Positions 33,957 to 43,500 of a stretch of DNA of 64,000 nucleotides are shown here, in pieces. Position numbers and translations under genes: made by a program. How positions within the stretch are numbered: the first letter of the stretch is position 1; the number at the start of each line of letters is the position of its first letter. Source of the DNA: Phycisphaeraceae bacterium (GTDB lineage Bacteria; Planctomycetota; Phycisphaerae; Phycisphaerales; UBA1924); assembly GCA_019636845.1 (NCBI GenBank), contig JAHBWV010000001.1:62001-126000 (forward strand). Reading direction: 5' to 3'. The notes beneath the pieces were generated by a model. That model searched no databases, was not told the origin of the DNA, and was given only the letters and a program-made list of their open reading frames with translations.

Positions 33957-34358
33957 TCAGACGCGCTGCTCGTCGGCGCGTCGCTTGAGGAGTTCGGCTG
34001 CCTTGTCGAGGAGTCGTTCGAGGGGGAAGGGCTTGAGCAGGTATCCGTCGACGCCGAGTGTTTCGGCGTAGGCCTGGTGGCGTTTGCCGGAGTTGGCGGT
34101 GACCATGATGACCATGGGGCTGTCGCCTCGACCCTTGATGCGTTCGAGGACGAGGAACCCGGAGCGGCTGGGTAGCATCATGTCGAGGACGACGAGGTCG
34201 GGCTTGTGTTCGAGGCAGAGCTCGACGCCCTCGTTGCCATCCATGGCGGTCATGGTGAGCGCGCCCTCTGATTCGAGAGCGGCTTCGATCGATTCCAAGA
34301 CATCGGGATCGTCGTCGACGATCAGGATCCTGGCGTTTTCGAGGCGTGGTGCCGACAT
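33957..34358 (-). CDS. Single-domain CheY-like response regulator
   Basis: A 133-residue receiver domain without output domain: acidic pocket DDD (15-17), phospho-acceptor Asp59 in DLVVLDMMLPSRSG, Thr87 in VTANSG and Lys109 in YLLKPF. It will be phosphorylated by a histidine kinase elsewhere and act by protein contact. It heads a cluster with the 118-residue hypothetical, FmdB-like and zinc-ribbon genes. Confidence 0.93.
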   Translation of the reverse strand: MSAPRLENARILIVDDDPDVLESIEAALESEGALTMTAMDGNEGVELCLEHKPDLVVLDMMLPSRSGFLVLERIKGRGDSPMVIMVTANSGKRHQAYAETLGVDGYLLKPFPLERLLDKAAELLKRRADEQRV

Positions 34359-34504
34359 CGTTCCTCTCCGTCATTCCCCGTGTGTTCGTCTCCGGGGTCG
34401 ATTGGCCCCATCGCCTGCGATCAGCTGATGGTACGGCGGCTTCGTGGGCGAGGGGGCAGGAGGGGTGGTGTGTGGGGGGCGGAGTGTGGGTGGCGGGGGC
34501 GGAG

Positions 34505-35656
34505 TCAGAACCGTTTCTGATCGGAGGTGCGGAGGATCTGGCGGTCGCGATCGGAGCGGTCGACGACGGACTGGACGTCGGCATCGCTCATCCACGGGAG
34601 GGAGGCGATCTTTCGGCGGAGCGAGTCGGGGAAGGGTTTGTCGTTGCGTTCGTGGGGTGGGCGGCTCTTCCAGATGCGGTGCATCCAGAGGTATTGCTCG
34701 GGCGCCCAGCGGACGGTCTGTTCGATGGCGCGTCGGTAGCGTGCGGTGATGTAGTAGAGGGGATCTTCGGTGTCTTTCCAGGTGTCGGGGCCGAAGACAT
34801 CGGAGATGCGGACCTCGTAGCGGAGCCCATCGCGGCTGAACCAGGCCTCGCCGCCGAGTTGCGTGCCGTCGTGGGTCGGGGAGGTGGTATCGAGGTCGGC
34901 GGGGTTGTGCGCGGGAGGTTCGCGTCGGGTGCGGATGCATGAGCCGACGACGATGGTTGCGCCGGTGTGGATGGCGAGGAGGCCGATGGACTTGTAGGTG
35001 CTGGCGAGGCGGCCGAAGTAGGGGACGAAGATGCCGCGGTCGCCGGCGTTCTGATCAGCGACGAATCCGACGGGTGCTCCTGCGGTGATGGTGTCTCCAA
35101 GCGTGTCCATGGCACCGAACTTGTCGACGAGGACGAGTCCTCGTCGGCCCCGGACATCGCGGACCCACTGGTCGAGGGGTTTCATGTCGAGGGGGCGGTA
35201 GACGGCGTGCATGGGGAATCCGAGGAGGGCCATGATGTAGCCGAGGGCTTCCCAGTTGCCGCAGTGCCCGCAGAGGAGGAGGGTCGGCTTTCCGGAGACG
35301 AGGTCGCGTATGGCGCCGAAGACGCCGTCGATGCGTGCGTGTCTGACCCATGCGTCTTCGGAGAGGAGGCGTGGGGTGTAGAGGACTTCGACGGCGAGCT
35401 CGAAGAGGTGCTGGTAGGCGTGGATGGCGATGCGTTCGCGTCGTTCGGGCGCGGCATCGGGGAACGCCTGTTCGAGGTTCTCGATGGCGCGTCGGAGGCG
35501 TTTGCGATTTGAGGGGAGTCGTGCGAAGCCGGAGCCGATGGCGCGGGCGACGCCCATGGCGTTGGATGCGCCCGCGACGAGGGGGAGCGACGTGGCGGCA
35601 CGCATGGCGTAGTAGAGCGGGATGTGGAGGGCCTGGGGCGGCCCTTTCTTTGCCAT
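34505..35656 (-). CDS. Lipid A biosynthesis acyltransferase (LpxL/HtrB family)
   Basis: The 383-residue protein has the LpxL catalytic H-x4-E/D as GHCGNWE, a nearby AVYRPLDMKPLDQWVRDVRGRRG with the typical K/R-rich region, and GAPVGFVADQN. It transfers a secondary acyl chain to a lipid A precursor at the inner membrane, though no strongly hydrophobic anchor is obvious at the N-terminus. The ATG at 35656 begins AKKGPPQ; the upstream open frame is noise. Its presence argues for an LPS-containing outer membrane. Confidence 0.88.
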   Translation of the reverse strand: MAKKGPPQALHIPLYYAMRAATSLPLVAGASNAMGVARAIGSGFARLPSNRKRLRRAIENLEQAFPDAAPERRERIAIHAYQHLFELAVEVLYTPRLLSEDAWVRHARIDGVFGAIRDLVSGKPTLLLCGHCGNWEALGYIMALLGFPMHAVYRPLDMKPLDQWVRDVRGRRGLVLVDKFGAMDTLGDTITAGAPVGFVADQNAGDRGIFVPYFGRLASTYKSIGLLAIHTGATIVVGSCIRTRREPPAHNPADLDTTSPTHDGTQLGGEAWFSRDGLRYEVRISDVFGPDTWKDTEDPLYYITARYRRAIEQTVRWAPEQYLWMHRIWKSRPPHERNDKPFPDSLRRKIASLPWMSDADVQSVVDRSDRDRQILRTSDQKRF

Positions 35657-35829
35657 GCGGGCTTTCCCGTGCTGGTTCGGTCGCGCTGCTTCGGCGAGTG
35701 TATGGTCGGGAGGGGGGCTGGTGTTTGACAGCCGGGCTCCGCGTGGTACCTGTACGCCCGACGTGCACTCGCTGCGATTGCTCAACAAAGGACAAGGCGA
35801 GCGAGCAGAGTCTTGGCAGCGTTCACGGG

Positions 35830-37500
35830 GTAATTCTCACAGGGTCAGCATCAGCGACGGCATCGTGAGCCATTGTCACGATGGGGGGGGCGGCTGCACA
35901 GACGGCTGGCACTCTTTGGCACGGCTCAGAAGCATCTCAAATGTACCCATAAAGCGCCTAATAACATTTGGATCGTATGATTGCCTAGCAACAACATCAC
36001 TTAGCTCTGCCCAACCACCGCTTGGCGAGCGTTGTATGTATATTACAGAGGTCGGCTCGCTACTCTGTTGCGGAGTGTATACCGAGAAGTCCTGTACCTG
36101 ATGGTCACTGAACTCCATAAGTATTTCTTGCATACTCACATGATAAACTTTGATGCCAACCGAAATCTGATGGTCTATAACAGATTGCAGATCTGGCGGA
36201 ATCGACTGATCCTTAGTAATAATGATTCTCTCGATCACGCATCCGCGTCTGATCGCGCGGGCGTTTATGTCGATCCACTCTTTAAATTCATCCGTGCTCA
36301 TCACGGATATATTCTGAGCACTGTGTGCAAGGTGAGTGACCAACAGTCGGCCGGACTCCTCTAGTGTGCGTGACATTCGCTCGCATATGTCGCGATTGCC
36401 GCGTAGGAGGTCGCCTTCAGTTAGATCTAAGACGCGTGTATAATGCACGTCATGGGCCCGCGCAAGAGAGAGCCTCATCGATCTACCAAAGACCTCAAAT
36501 AACGGTATGCCATCCGCAGAATCGCGGAGCTTATCAAGACTGTTGGGGGCGAGAATGTTCTCAACCGAGGACGCAAGCTCGCCCGAGAGAAGTACACAGT
36601 TCGCGTCTGCATCGGCAGGGATCAGTATAATCCGTGATCCGCGTTCCTTGTGCCCCGCGACGGCGATCACGGAACAGTATCGAAACACAGAGCAGTGAAA
36701 CACGCGCACAGAAACGCGATTCACGCATAATGCGTCTACTATGTTGCGAAGCCCGGGTTCGATGGATCTATCTACAATACAATATATATATACTGTACGT
36801 ATGTTGGACTCGCTCATGCAAGCTTGCAGTAGCTCAATTGGAGGTGGACCAAACACACGCACTGCCATTTGATTGTGAAGTAAATCAGAGAGCGATTCTG
36901 GCAGACGCTTGCGTGGTATCGTCTCAATTTCATGATGTTGATGCATGCCTTCGAGAAGCAGCTGTGTATTGTCGTGCAGCGTGAAGATTATATAAAGTAA
37001 TGGCGGCATCAAAAATATGACGGCCGCAATAAATACTTTATTTACAACATCAAGCGGCAGACTGTCGCCGAATACATCAATGACCGTTACGCCCAATCCG
37101 CCAAGCAGCAATAGCACAACAACACAGATTGAGTACCATCTGGTCGCGCGATCCATCAGGGCACGATTAATTCGCATGTCGACTCCTCACTGCGGGAACA
37201 GCCGGCCGATTACACCCAATCGGCGATTGCACCAAACGCTTCGTTATGCATACTTGTAGACAACAGTATCAAACTTGGTGGACTGGGAGTCTATCAACAC
37301 GAACGCGCATCGATCGGTACTGATTCAAGGAGTTGAGTGATACGGATCCGATCTCTTTCTCAGTCGCGGCTATGGACGCAAACTCAGGCGGCACCTGCAT
37401 TTCCGATCAGATCGTGTTCAACAATGGACGGCGATCCGTATGACTTCCTGCGCGATGCTATGCAAGAGCACGGAACGGGGGATCGCCAGTGCCCTATTGA
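35830..37500. other. Low-GC island
   Basis: Base composition drops to roughly half GC by eye, against about two thirds in the neighbours. The island covers the orphan membrane-protein gene and ~320 bp upstream of it. The right side ends next to a hairpin (37503) and a MITE (37558). Horizontal transfer is the simplest reading. Confidence 0.7.
35876..37177 (-). CDS. Orphan two-helix membrane protein, low GC
   Basis: The 433-residue protein has two membrane helices (~15-37 and ~44-66) and a ~365-residue cytoplasmic part. Two stretches look like an internal repeat of one alpha/beta module: IRTVYIYCIVDRSIEPGL and VIERIIITKDQSIPPDL, each followed by a strand (VSVRVFHCS, VGIKVYHVS). The second module, with EWIDINARAIRRGCVIERI, recalls phospholipase-D-like sensor folds, but no HKD motif is present. 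It has clearly different codon use from its neighbours. AGGAG lies five bases before the ATG at 37177. The function is unknown. Confidence 0.75.
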   Translation of the reverse strand: MRINRALMDRATRWYSICVVVLLLLGGLGVTVIDVFGDSLPLDVVNKVFIAAVIFLMPPLLYIIFTLHDNTQLLLEGMHQHHEIETIPRKRLPESLSDLLHNQMAVRVFGPPPIELLQACMSESNIRTVYIYCIVDRSIEPGLRNIVDALCVNRVSVRVFHCSVFRYCSVIAVAGHKERGSRIILIPADADANCVLLSGELASSVENILAPNSLDKLRDSADGIPLFEVFGRSMRLSLARAHDVHYTRVLDLTEGDLLRGNRDICERMSRTLEESGRLLVTHLAHSAQNISVMSTDEFKEWIDINARAIRRGCVIERIIITKDQSIPPDLQSVIDHQISVGIKVYHVSMQEILMEFSDHQVQDFSVYTPQQSSEPTSVIYIQRSPSGGWAELSDVVARQSYDPNVIRRFMGTFEMLLSRAKECQPSVQPPPPS

Positions 37501-37557
37501 AAGGACCCCGATTGCTCGGGGTCCGCGTGGGGATCGTGGTGATGGAGCGGGTGGTTT
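37178..37557. other. Gene-free spacer in low-GC DNA
   Basis: No ORF here has a convincing ribosome site or composition. The promoter of the orphan gene should lie at its left end, but no box is certain. Confidence 0.4.
37503..37524 (-). terminator. Hairpin terminator downstream of the coiled-coil gene
   Basis: GGACCCCGA pairs perfectly with TCGGGGTCC over a TTGC loop. On the minus strand TTTCAATAG follows. It would stop transcripts of the gene ending at 37718, now separated from it by the MITE. Confidence 0.6.
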
Positions 37558-37720
37558 TAGAGCGGCTTCAATCCATACGTAGCGTCCAGAGCTGGCTGCG
37601 ACATCGCATGGCGTTGTCGGCCTGCATCGGCGTATCACTGCGGATACGCCTGTTTCGGCCTTCGCGCCCTGCTTGTCTCGCCGACGCTCGGGACGCTACG
37701 CCTGAACTTCAACCGCTCTA
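37558..37720. mobile_element. MITE with 28-bp inverted ends and TA target duplication
   Basis: The ends 37560-37587 and 37691-37718 form an imperfect inverted repeat: 21 of 28 positions match, with perfect outer GAGCGG and inner CGTAGCGTCC. TA flanks both sides (37558-37559 and 37719-37720). The 159-bp interior has a secondary hairpin (GCGTATC / GATACGC) and no gene. TA targets are typical of IS630/Tc1-mariner elements. The right-hand TA is part of the TAG stop codon of the gene at 37718. Confidence 0.75.
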
Positions 37721-39085
37721 GTAGCGGCCGATGAGGGTGTAGAGGCGGTTCTCGTTGAGAACTGGGAGCCCGGTGGCTGCGGCCTGGTTCTGCAGGTCGT
37801 TGTAGCGCTGGACGGTGCGATCGAGGCGGATGTATTCCTGCATGATCTCGATGGGGGATCCGGGGCGCGGGGGCGGTGGGAGGATGGGGCGTTCGCCGAG
37901 GACGAGGAAGTCGACATCGCCGGTGAGTTCTTCGACGACTTCGCCGCCCCATGCGAGGACCATGGCCTCGATGTCCATCTTCTCCTGGGGCGTGCGTCTT
38001 CCGTCGCGGTCGGCGTCGAAGTTGCCCCAGACGAGGAACTTGTAGGTCTTGCGCGGGTCGTAGACGGCGTTGGCGATGACGTCGCCCTTGACGACGGGGT
38101 TGCCCCTGCTCTCGACGAGGATGCGGCATGCGGAGGAGTTCTCGTCGACGGCGATGACCTCGATGGAGGCCTTGCCTCTGGGGTAGACGCCGTCGTCGTC
38201 GGGGCGGATCTCGGTGGCGTTGTTGTAGACGGCGAAGGTCATGCCGAGGCGGACCTTCTGGTTGCGGCCGAGGTTGATGAAGACGCGTCCGCCCGCGTTG
38301 TCGAGCCCGGCGACTTGTCCGTCGACGAGCGCGAACTCGTCCTCGGGCTTGAGGATGTCTTTGTTCTTCTCGCCTCGGAGCTGCGAGACCTGGTTCTGGA
38401 GGACGAGGTTCTGATCCTGGAGCTGGCGGATGCGCTCGGAGAGTTTGGCCTCGTTGTCGCGTGAGTCGGTGAGGAGGCGTTCGACGCGTGCGTCCATGTC
38501 CTTGCGGGTGTCGTTGATTCCTTCGCGGTAGCTGTCGACCTCGGAGCGGTAGGTGCCGATCTCGGCGTTGAGCGCGGCGACGGCGTTGTTGTGGCTCTGC
38601 TGCATTCTGGCGACGCGCTCGGACTCGTTCTGGAGGTCTTCGAGGGCGCGCTGGCGATCGGCATCGGCCTGGGTGACCTCGTCGCGGAGGCGGGAGATCG
38701 ACGCGTTCTGGTCCTGGATGACCTGGAGGAGCGACGAGCCCTCGGCCCCGGGGATCCTGGCGATGCGCTCTTCGAGCTGTGCGACGGTGTCACGCGGCGA
38801 GCCGGTGACGCGGCGCATGGTGCCCTGCATGGACTCCTGCAGGTAGCCGACGACGCTCTTGCGGGCCTGAGTCGCGGCGGCCCTGACCGAGCGGATGTCG
38901 TCGCGCTCGCGTTCGTCCGGGCGGACGAAGTCGGACATCTGCGCGACGTTCGCGTCGAGTTCGCGTTTGGCGCCCTGGTAGTTGCCGTAGAAGACAACGG
39001 TGAGCACGAACAGCGTCAGCGCGAGCACGCCGAGCACCGATACCGTGACGATCATTCCCACGCCCGCGCCGCCTCGACCCGCCAT
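37718..39085 (-). CDS. Membrane-anchored coiled-coil protein
   Basis: The 455-residue protein has one N-terminal membrane helix (~10-33), a long coiled coil (~35-260, with QLEERIAR, LRDEVTQAD, LSERIRQLQDQN) and a C-terminal beta-rich domain (~270-400: FALVDGQVAGLDNAG, VFINLGRNQKVRLGMTFAVY, VESRGNPVVKGDVI). The C-terminal domain is probably periplasmic. Function unknown; such proteins recur in planctomycetes. GAGG lies before the ATG at 39085. The stop codon TAG is made by the TA target of the adjacent MITE. Confidence 0.75.
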   Translation of the reverse strand: MAGRGGAGVGMIVTVSVLGVLALTLFVLTVVFYGNYQGAKRELDANVAQMSDFVRPDERERDDIRSVRAAATQARKSVVGYLQESMQGTMRRVTGSPRDTVAQLEERIARIPGAEGSSLLQVIQDQNASISRLRDEVTQADADRQRALEDLQNESERVARMQQSHNNAVAALNAEIGTYRSEVDSYREGINDTRKDMDARVERLLTDSRDNEAKLSERIRQLQDQNLVLQNQVSQLRGEKNKDILKPEDEFALVDGQVAGLDNAGGRVFINLGRNQKVRLGMTFAVYNNATEIRPDDDGVYPRGKASIEVIAVDENSSACRILVESRGNPVVKGDVIANAVYDPRKTYKFLVWGNFDADRDGRRTPQEKMDIEAMVLAWGGEVVEELTGDVDFLVLGERPILPPPPRPGSPIEIMQEYIRLDRTVQRYNDLQNQAAATGLPVLNENRLYTLIGRY

Positions 39086-39322
39086 AGATGCCTCGCTCCG
39101 TAAGGAGTTGCGTCGGCGTTCGTGCCGACGTGAAGAACGTTCATGATCGGCGGCCACAACGGATGGCGCGCCGCGCGAATCTCGCACCACTCTGGTCCGC
39201 GTCCGACACGGGCCTGAGCGAACTGTACGAATCAGATGCGTGGGGGGATCCGTCCCGCCCGTGCTGAACCCGGGCGGTCTGTGCCCGAGGGGTGGCAAGT
39301 GTCGCGTCAAGAGGCCGCCACG

Positions 39323-39964
39323 TCAAGGCGTCGAATCCAATCCACCCGTTGTTCCACCCGTTGTTGATGGGGCAGACGCCCCAGAGAGGGCGTGGGCGAG
39401 CGGCTTAGCGGGGTGGGAGTGGGGGGTGTGGGGGGTGGAGGCGAGGGCGTTTGGGGTGTGCGGGTCGGGGGTCTCAGTGAGAGGGTGGGGCAAGAGGGCG
39501 GTGGTCAGATCGAGGGTGCCGCTGTCAGAGATGGCGGCTTTGGGACGCCGGATCTCGCGATCGAAGAGGATCTCGGCGAGTGCCCCGGGCATGAGGTAGG
39601 TGATGGTGCCGCTGAGATTATATGGTATTTGTAAGGAAACGGGCATGTCTTCGGCGGGGATGACGACCGGGAGTGTGAAGCGTTGGACGCCGTAGCGTCG
39701 GAGGGTGGTTTCGGGCGTGCGGATGGCGCGGAAGACCTCTCGACCATCGATCGAGAGGGTGTAGTTGGCTTCGAAGAGTGGGACTTCGCGTCCGTTGGGG
39801 TTTGCGGCTTCGATCTGGAAGAGGAACTCGCTGGCGCGTTCGTTCTGCTCGCGGAGCTGGACGCCGGTGACTTTGAAGGTGGGTGGCTTGGAGGATGAGC
39901 AGCCGGTGAGCAGGAGGAGTGCGGCTGCCAGGAGCGGGATTGGGTGGAGTCGGATGGAGATCAT
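39323..39964 (-). CDS. LEA14-like lipoprotein
   Basis: The 213-residue protein has a lipobox LLTGC (Cys ~22) and a domain of ~110 residues with FKVTGVQLREQNERASEFLF, ANPNGREVPLFEANYTLSI, like the water-stress LEA14/WHy beta-sandwich. The tail (~160-213) is Pro/His/Thr-rich low complexity. It is likely an envelope lipoprotein of unknown role. ATG at 39964. The G-rich repeated DNA of the tail (39405-39500) resembles other slippage-prone tracts of this window. Confidence 0.65.
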   Translation of the reverse strand: MISIRLHPIPLLAAALLLLTGCSSSKPPTFKVTGVQLREQNERASEFLFQIEAANPNGREVPLFEANYTLSIDGREVFRAIRTPETTLRRYGVQRFTLPVVIPAEDMPVSLQIPYNLSGTITYLMPGALAEILFDREIRRPKAAISDSGTLDLTTALLPHPLTETPDPHTPNALASTPHTPHSHPAKPLAHALSGASAPSTTGGTTGGLDSTP

Positions 39965-40022
39965 CGCCGGAGAGGGTACCACGCCCGATGGTTCGGGGCG
40001 TGAGCCGGCGGGATTGCCCGTG

Positions 40023-40457
40023 TTACTTGTCTCTGGGCCCGATGGAGACGAAGTCGGTGAGGTTGTGCTCGTCGATGAGTGCGAGTGCGGTGGTGAGTTC
40101 CTGGGCGTTTGAGTTGTACTCATTCCAGCGGAAGAGGAGCCAGACCATGACGAGAGCGCAGGTCCATGCCGCGATCTCCGCGCTGGGTCGAGTTCGGGCG
40201 CGGAAGAGGACGAGTGCGAAGAGGATGATGGTGAGGGACCTGAACGCAACGACGACCCACGGGCAGTTGTAGAGCATGAGCGCGCGTGCGAGGGGGTTTG
40301 CCTCGTGGAGGCCGACCGAGGTGGCGTGGATGAGTGTCATGTAGAGGTCGGCGAAGGCGACGGCGACGGTGAGCCCGACGAGCCAGAGGACGCGGGAGGC
40401 GCGAGTGCCCGCGAGGGAAGCGGAGGATGGGGGCAGTGGCTGGGCTGCACGGATCAC
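40023..40457 (-). CDS. Small integral membrane protein
   Basis: The 144-residue protein has four predicted helices (~23-43, ~66-86, ~94-110) and a motif FADLYMTLIHATSVGLHEANPLA, similar to DUF5658-type proteins with a conserved D ... NP. Function unknown. The start is the GTG at 40457. Its gene is divergent from the PQQ-like gene, with 130 bp between. Confidence 0.6.
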   Translation of the reverse strand: MIRAAQPLPPSSASLAGTRASRVLWLVGLTVAVAFADLYMTLIHATSVGLHEANPLARALMLYNCPWVVVAFRSLTIILFALVLFRARTRPSAEIAAWTCALVMVWLLFRWNEYNSNAQELTTALALIDEHNLTDFVSIGPRDK

Positions 40458-40587
40458 GATGATCCATTCGGGCGGTCGGGAGTCCGGGTTGAGCGATCCG
40501 TCTCAGGGTGGCCTGCGGAGATTCCGATGGGATGATCTAGCGTTGTGGCGGGTTCTGTGTCGGCGTGTGACGAGGAGGACTGAAGGC

Positions 40588-43500
40588 GTGCGAGGTCCGA
40601 TAGCCGCAGTGTTGATCCTGATCGGGGCTCTCTCGGCGAGCCCTCAGGGCGTCAACCCGGTGTATGTGGACGACTCGACGGCGGCTCGGGACACGCTGGC
40701 ACGGCTTCCGGATCTGGTCGCGGCGGGGAACCTTGGCGAGTCGGTGCGTTCGTTGCAGCGGCTGTTGGACACTGAGGCGCATCGCGCGCTGGAGTTGCCG
40801 GGGGACTCGGAGATCTTTGTGACGGTTCGTCGGCGGGTTCACGATGCGCTGCGCGGCGATGCGGCGTTGCTGGAGATGTATCGGCAGGTCCAGGGGCCGG
40901 TGGCGGATCTGCGCCTGTCGCGCGGGGAGCATGCGCTGGTCGAGACGTCTTACTTTCTGACGAGCGCGGGGGCGATCGCGACGCTGCGTGTGGCGCAGTC
41001 GCATCTTGAGGCGGCGCGGTTCGAGGCGGCGCGGATCTCTCTGGATGCGCTCGCGGAGCATCCGGACGCGAGGGCGGCGAGCGTGGCGGGTCCTGCGGCG
41101 GCGCTTGCGGGCCAGGTGGCGCGGTATCTGGATCGTCCCGAGGTGTGGGCGTGGGCGGGCGTGTTTGCGGGGCGAGCGGGGCTTGATCCGGGTGTGCGCG
41201 GGAGCGTGATCGATGCGCCGCAGGGTTTGTTTGAGCGGCATTCCTCGGCGTTGACGCGCGGGGAGCGGCCGGTGATCGGCGACATGGTGTGGACGCCGAT
41301 TCGTTCTGCGCCGTTTGCGTCGCGGGTTGCGGAGGAGCGAGCGGGCGCGCTCGACGCGGTGCGTCGGGCGGCGGGGCAGCAGCCGATCGTCGAGCCGGCG
41401 TGGGCGTTTCCGGCGATTGTCGGGGAGATGGTGTACATCAATGACGGGGCGACGATCGCCGCGTTGGATCGATTCACGCTCGAGGAGCGGTGGCGGACGC
41501 GTCCGATGGATGCGGAGGGGCGTTACGAGTCGCTGGAGTTTGGTCGTCGCCCGAACGAGCGCGCGTACTCGCGTGGATTCGATGACGGGAGTTCGGTGGT
41601 CCTGACGCGTGGGGTCGTGCTGGCGACGACGGGTGTGGCGACGGGCAACGGGCGTTCGGGGGATCCGCGCGTGCACGCGCTTGATCGGGCGACCGGGCGG
41701 GTGATCTGGTCGGTGGACGTGTCGGATCTTGATCCGCAGTTGTCGGGCGGCTCGGTGCGCGGGCCGCTGCTGGTGGACGGGACGACGGTGATCGTGAGCG
41801 TTCGCAAGCACGTGCCGCAGAGGCGGTTGATCTCGGTCGCGCTTGTGGGTTTGGATCTTGAGGACGGGGGTCTGCTGTGGGCGACGACGATCGGGAGCGC
41901 GGGGATCCAGTCCACGAGCCGCGGGGGGCGTTCGGCGGAGGGCGCGGTTCTGCATCGCGGGATCGTGTATCGAGCGGACGAGGTTGGTGTGATCAGCGCG
42001 GTGGAGGCGTCGAGCGGTCGGATCGTGTGGATCCGGCGTGCGCCTTCTGCGGCGTTGATGAACACGATGATGGGGTGGCCGTGGGGAACGGTGATCCCGA
42101 TCATCGACGAGGGTGTGGACGGCTCGGTGGGCGGGCTTGTGACGCTGACGCCCGATCGGCTGGATGTGGTGCGTCTGGATCTTCGCACGGGTCGTCTGCT
42201 TGCGAGCCGCACGTCGGGCGCGTTGGAGCAGCCCCGGTACCTGGTGCGGATCGGGAGTGATCTTGCTGCGATCGGTGATCGTCGGATCGCGTTCGTTGAC
42301 TTTGCGACGTTCGACAGCGGTCCGGTGCGGACGAGCGCGTCGTTCGAGGGGGACGCTGGCGCGATGTCGGGTCGTGCGTTCGACGCGGGAGGGCTGCTCG
42401 CGGTGCCGACGCGTTCGGGGTTGTCGCTGATCGATCCGGCGAATCCGCGCGAGCCGATCGTTGTTCCGCTGGAGCGGAGCGGGAATCTGGCGATCGCGGG
42501 TGGTCAGGTGATCGTCGCGGATCATCGGGAGTTGCACAACTATCTTGTGTGGGACGTGGCGTCGGCGATGCTGCGCGAGCGGATGGAGCGTGCGGGTGAG
42601 GATGCGGGTCCGGCGATCACGTTCGCGGATCTGGCGTCGCGTTCGCGACGGTGGGAGGACGTGGCGCCTGCGCTCGATCGAGCGATCTCGATCGTTGAGC
42701 GCGGCGCGGGTTCGCCCGTGGTTGAGCCGGCCCGTGTGAGGATCGTGACGCTGCTGGGCTCGCTGCTGGGCGCGAGCGCGATCGGATGGAACGTGGGCGG
42801 CGGGTCGGCGGATGTGCCGGGCGCGACGCCTCGGATCGATGATCTGGCGTTGCTGGACGTGCTTGTGGATCGTCTCGGGCGTGTGTGCTCATCGCCGGAG
42901 GAGCAGGTGCTGCACGCGATGATGCTCGGGCGTCTGCGGACGGGGCAGTCGCGGATCTCGGAGGCGATCGAGGTGTACCAGCGCGTGCTGGCGGAGCCGG
43001 TGCTTGCCGAGGCGACGTACAGGACGCCGGGGCTCTCGCTGCGTGCGGCGACGGAGGCGACGGTCCGCCTGCGTGAGGTGCTGCAGGTGGCCGGGCCCAG
43101 GGCGTATGAGGCGTTTGAGTTGGAGGCGCGGGGCGCGGCGGCGCGGTCTTCGGGCGATCCGGCGCGGCTGCGTGCGGCGGCGGACAGGTATCCGGCTTCG
43201 GCGGCGTCGGTGGGCGCGCTGCGTCGCGCGGCGTCGGCGCGGCTCGCGGCGGGCGATCGGTTGGGGGCGATCTCGGATCTTCGGAGCGCGGCGGGATTGA
43301 TCGATTGGGCGATGCTCGCGGGCGTGTCGATCGATGCCGCTGAGGCGTCGGAGGTTGCGGGGCTGTTGCTGGTGACGCTCGCGGAGGCGGAGCAGGTGGA
43401 TGCGCTCGCGGCGACGCGTGATCGGGTGCGTCGATGGGGCGGGATCGTGCCGGTGGCGCAGGGACGGGGGGTGGATGTGGAGTCGGTGGTTCGGGAGGCG

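Noticed and set aside
37337..37582. 81-codon plus-strand ORF in the low-GC spacer
   Set aside because: It has no ribosome site, runs through a hairpin terminator and ends inside the MITE.
40537..42537. 666-codon open frame opposite the PQQ-like gene
   Set aside because: Shadow of the plus-strand gene; the sense frame has the signal peptide and propeller repeats.
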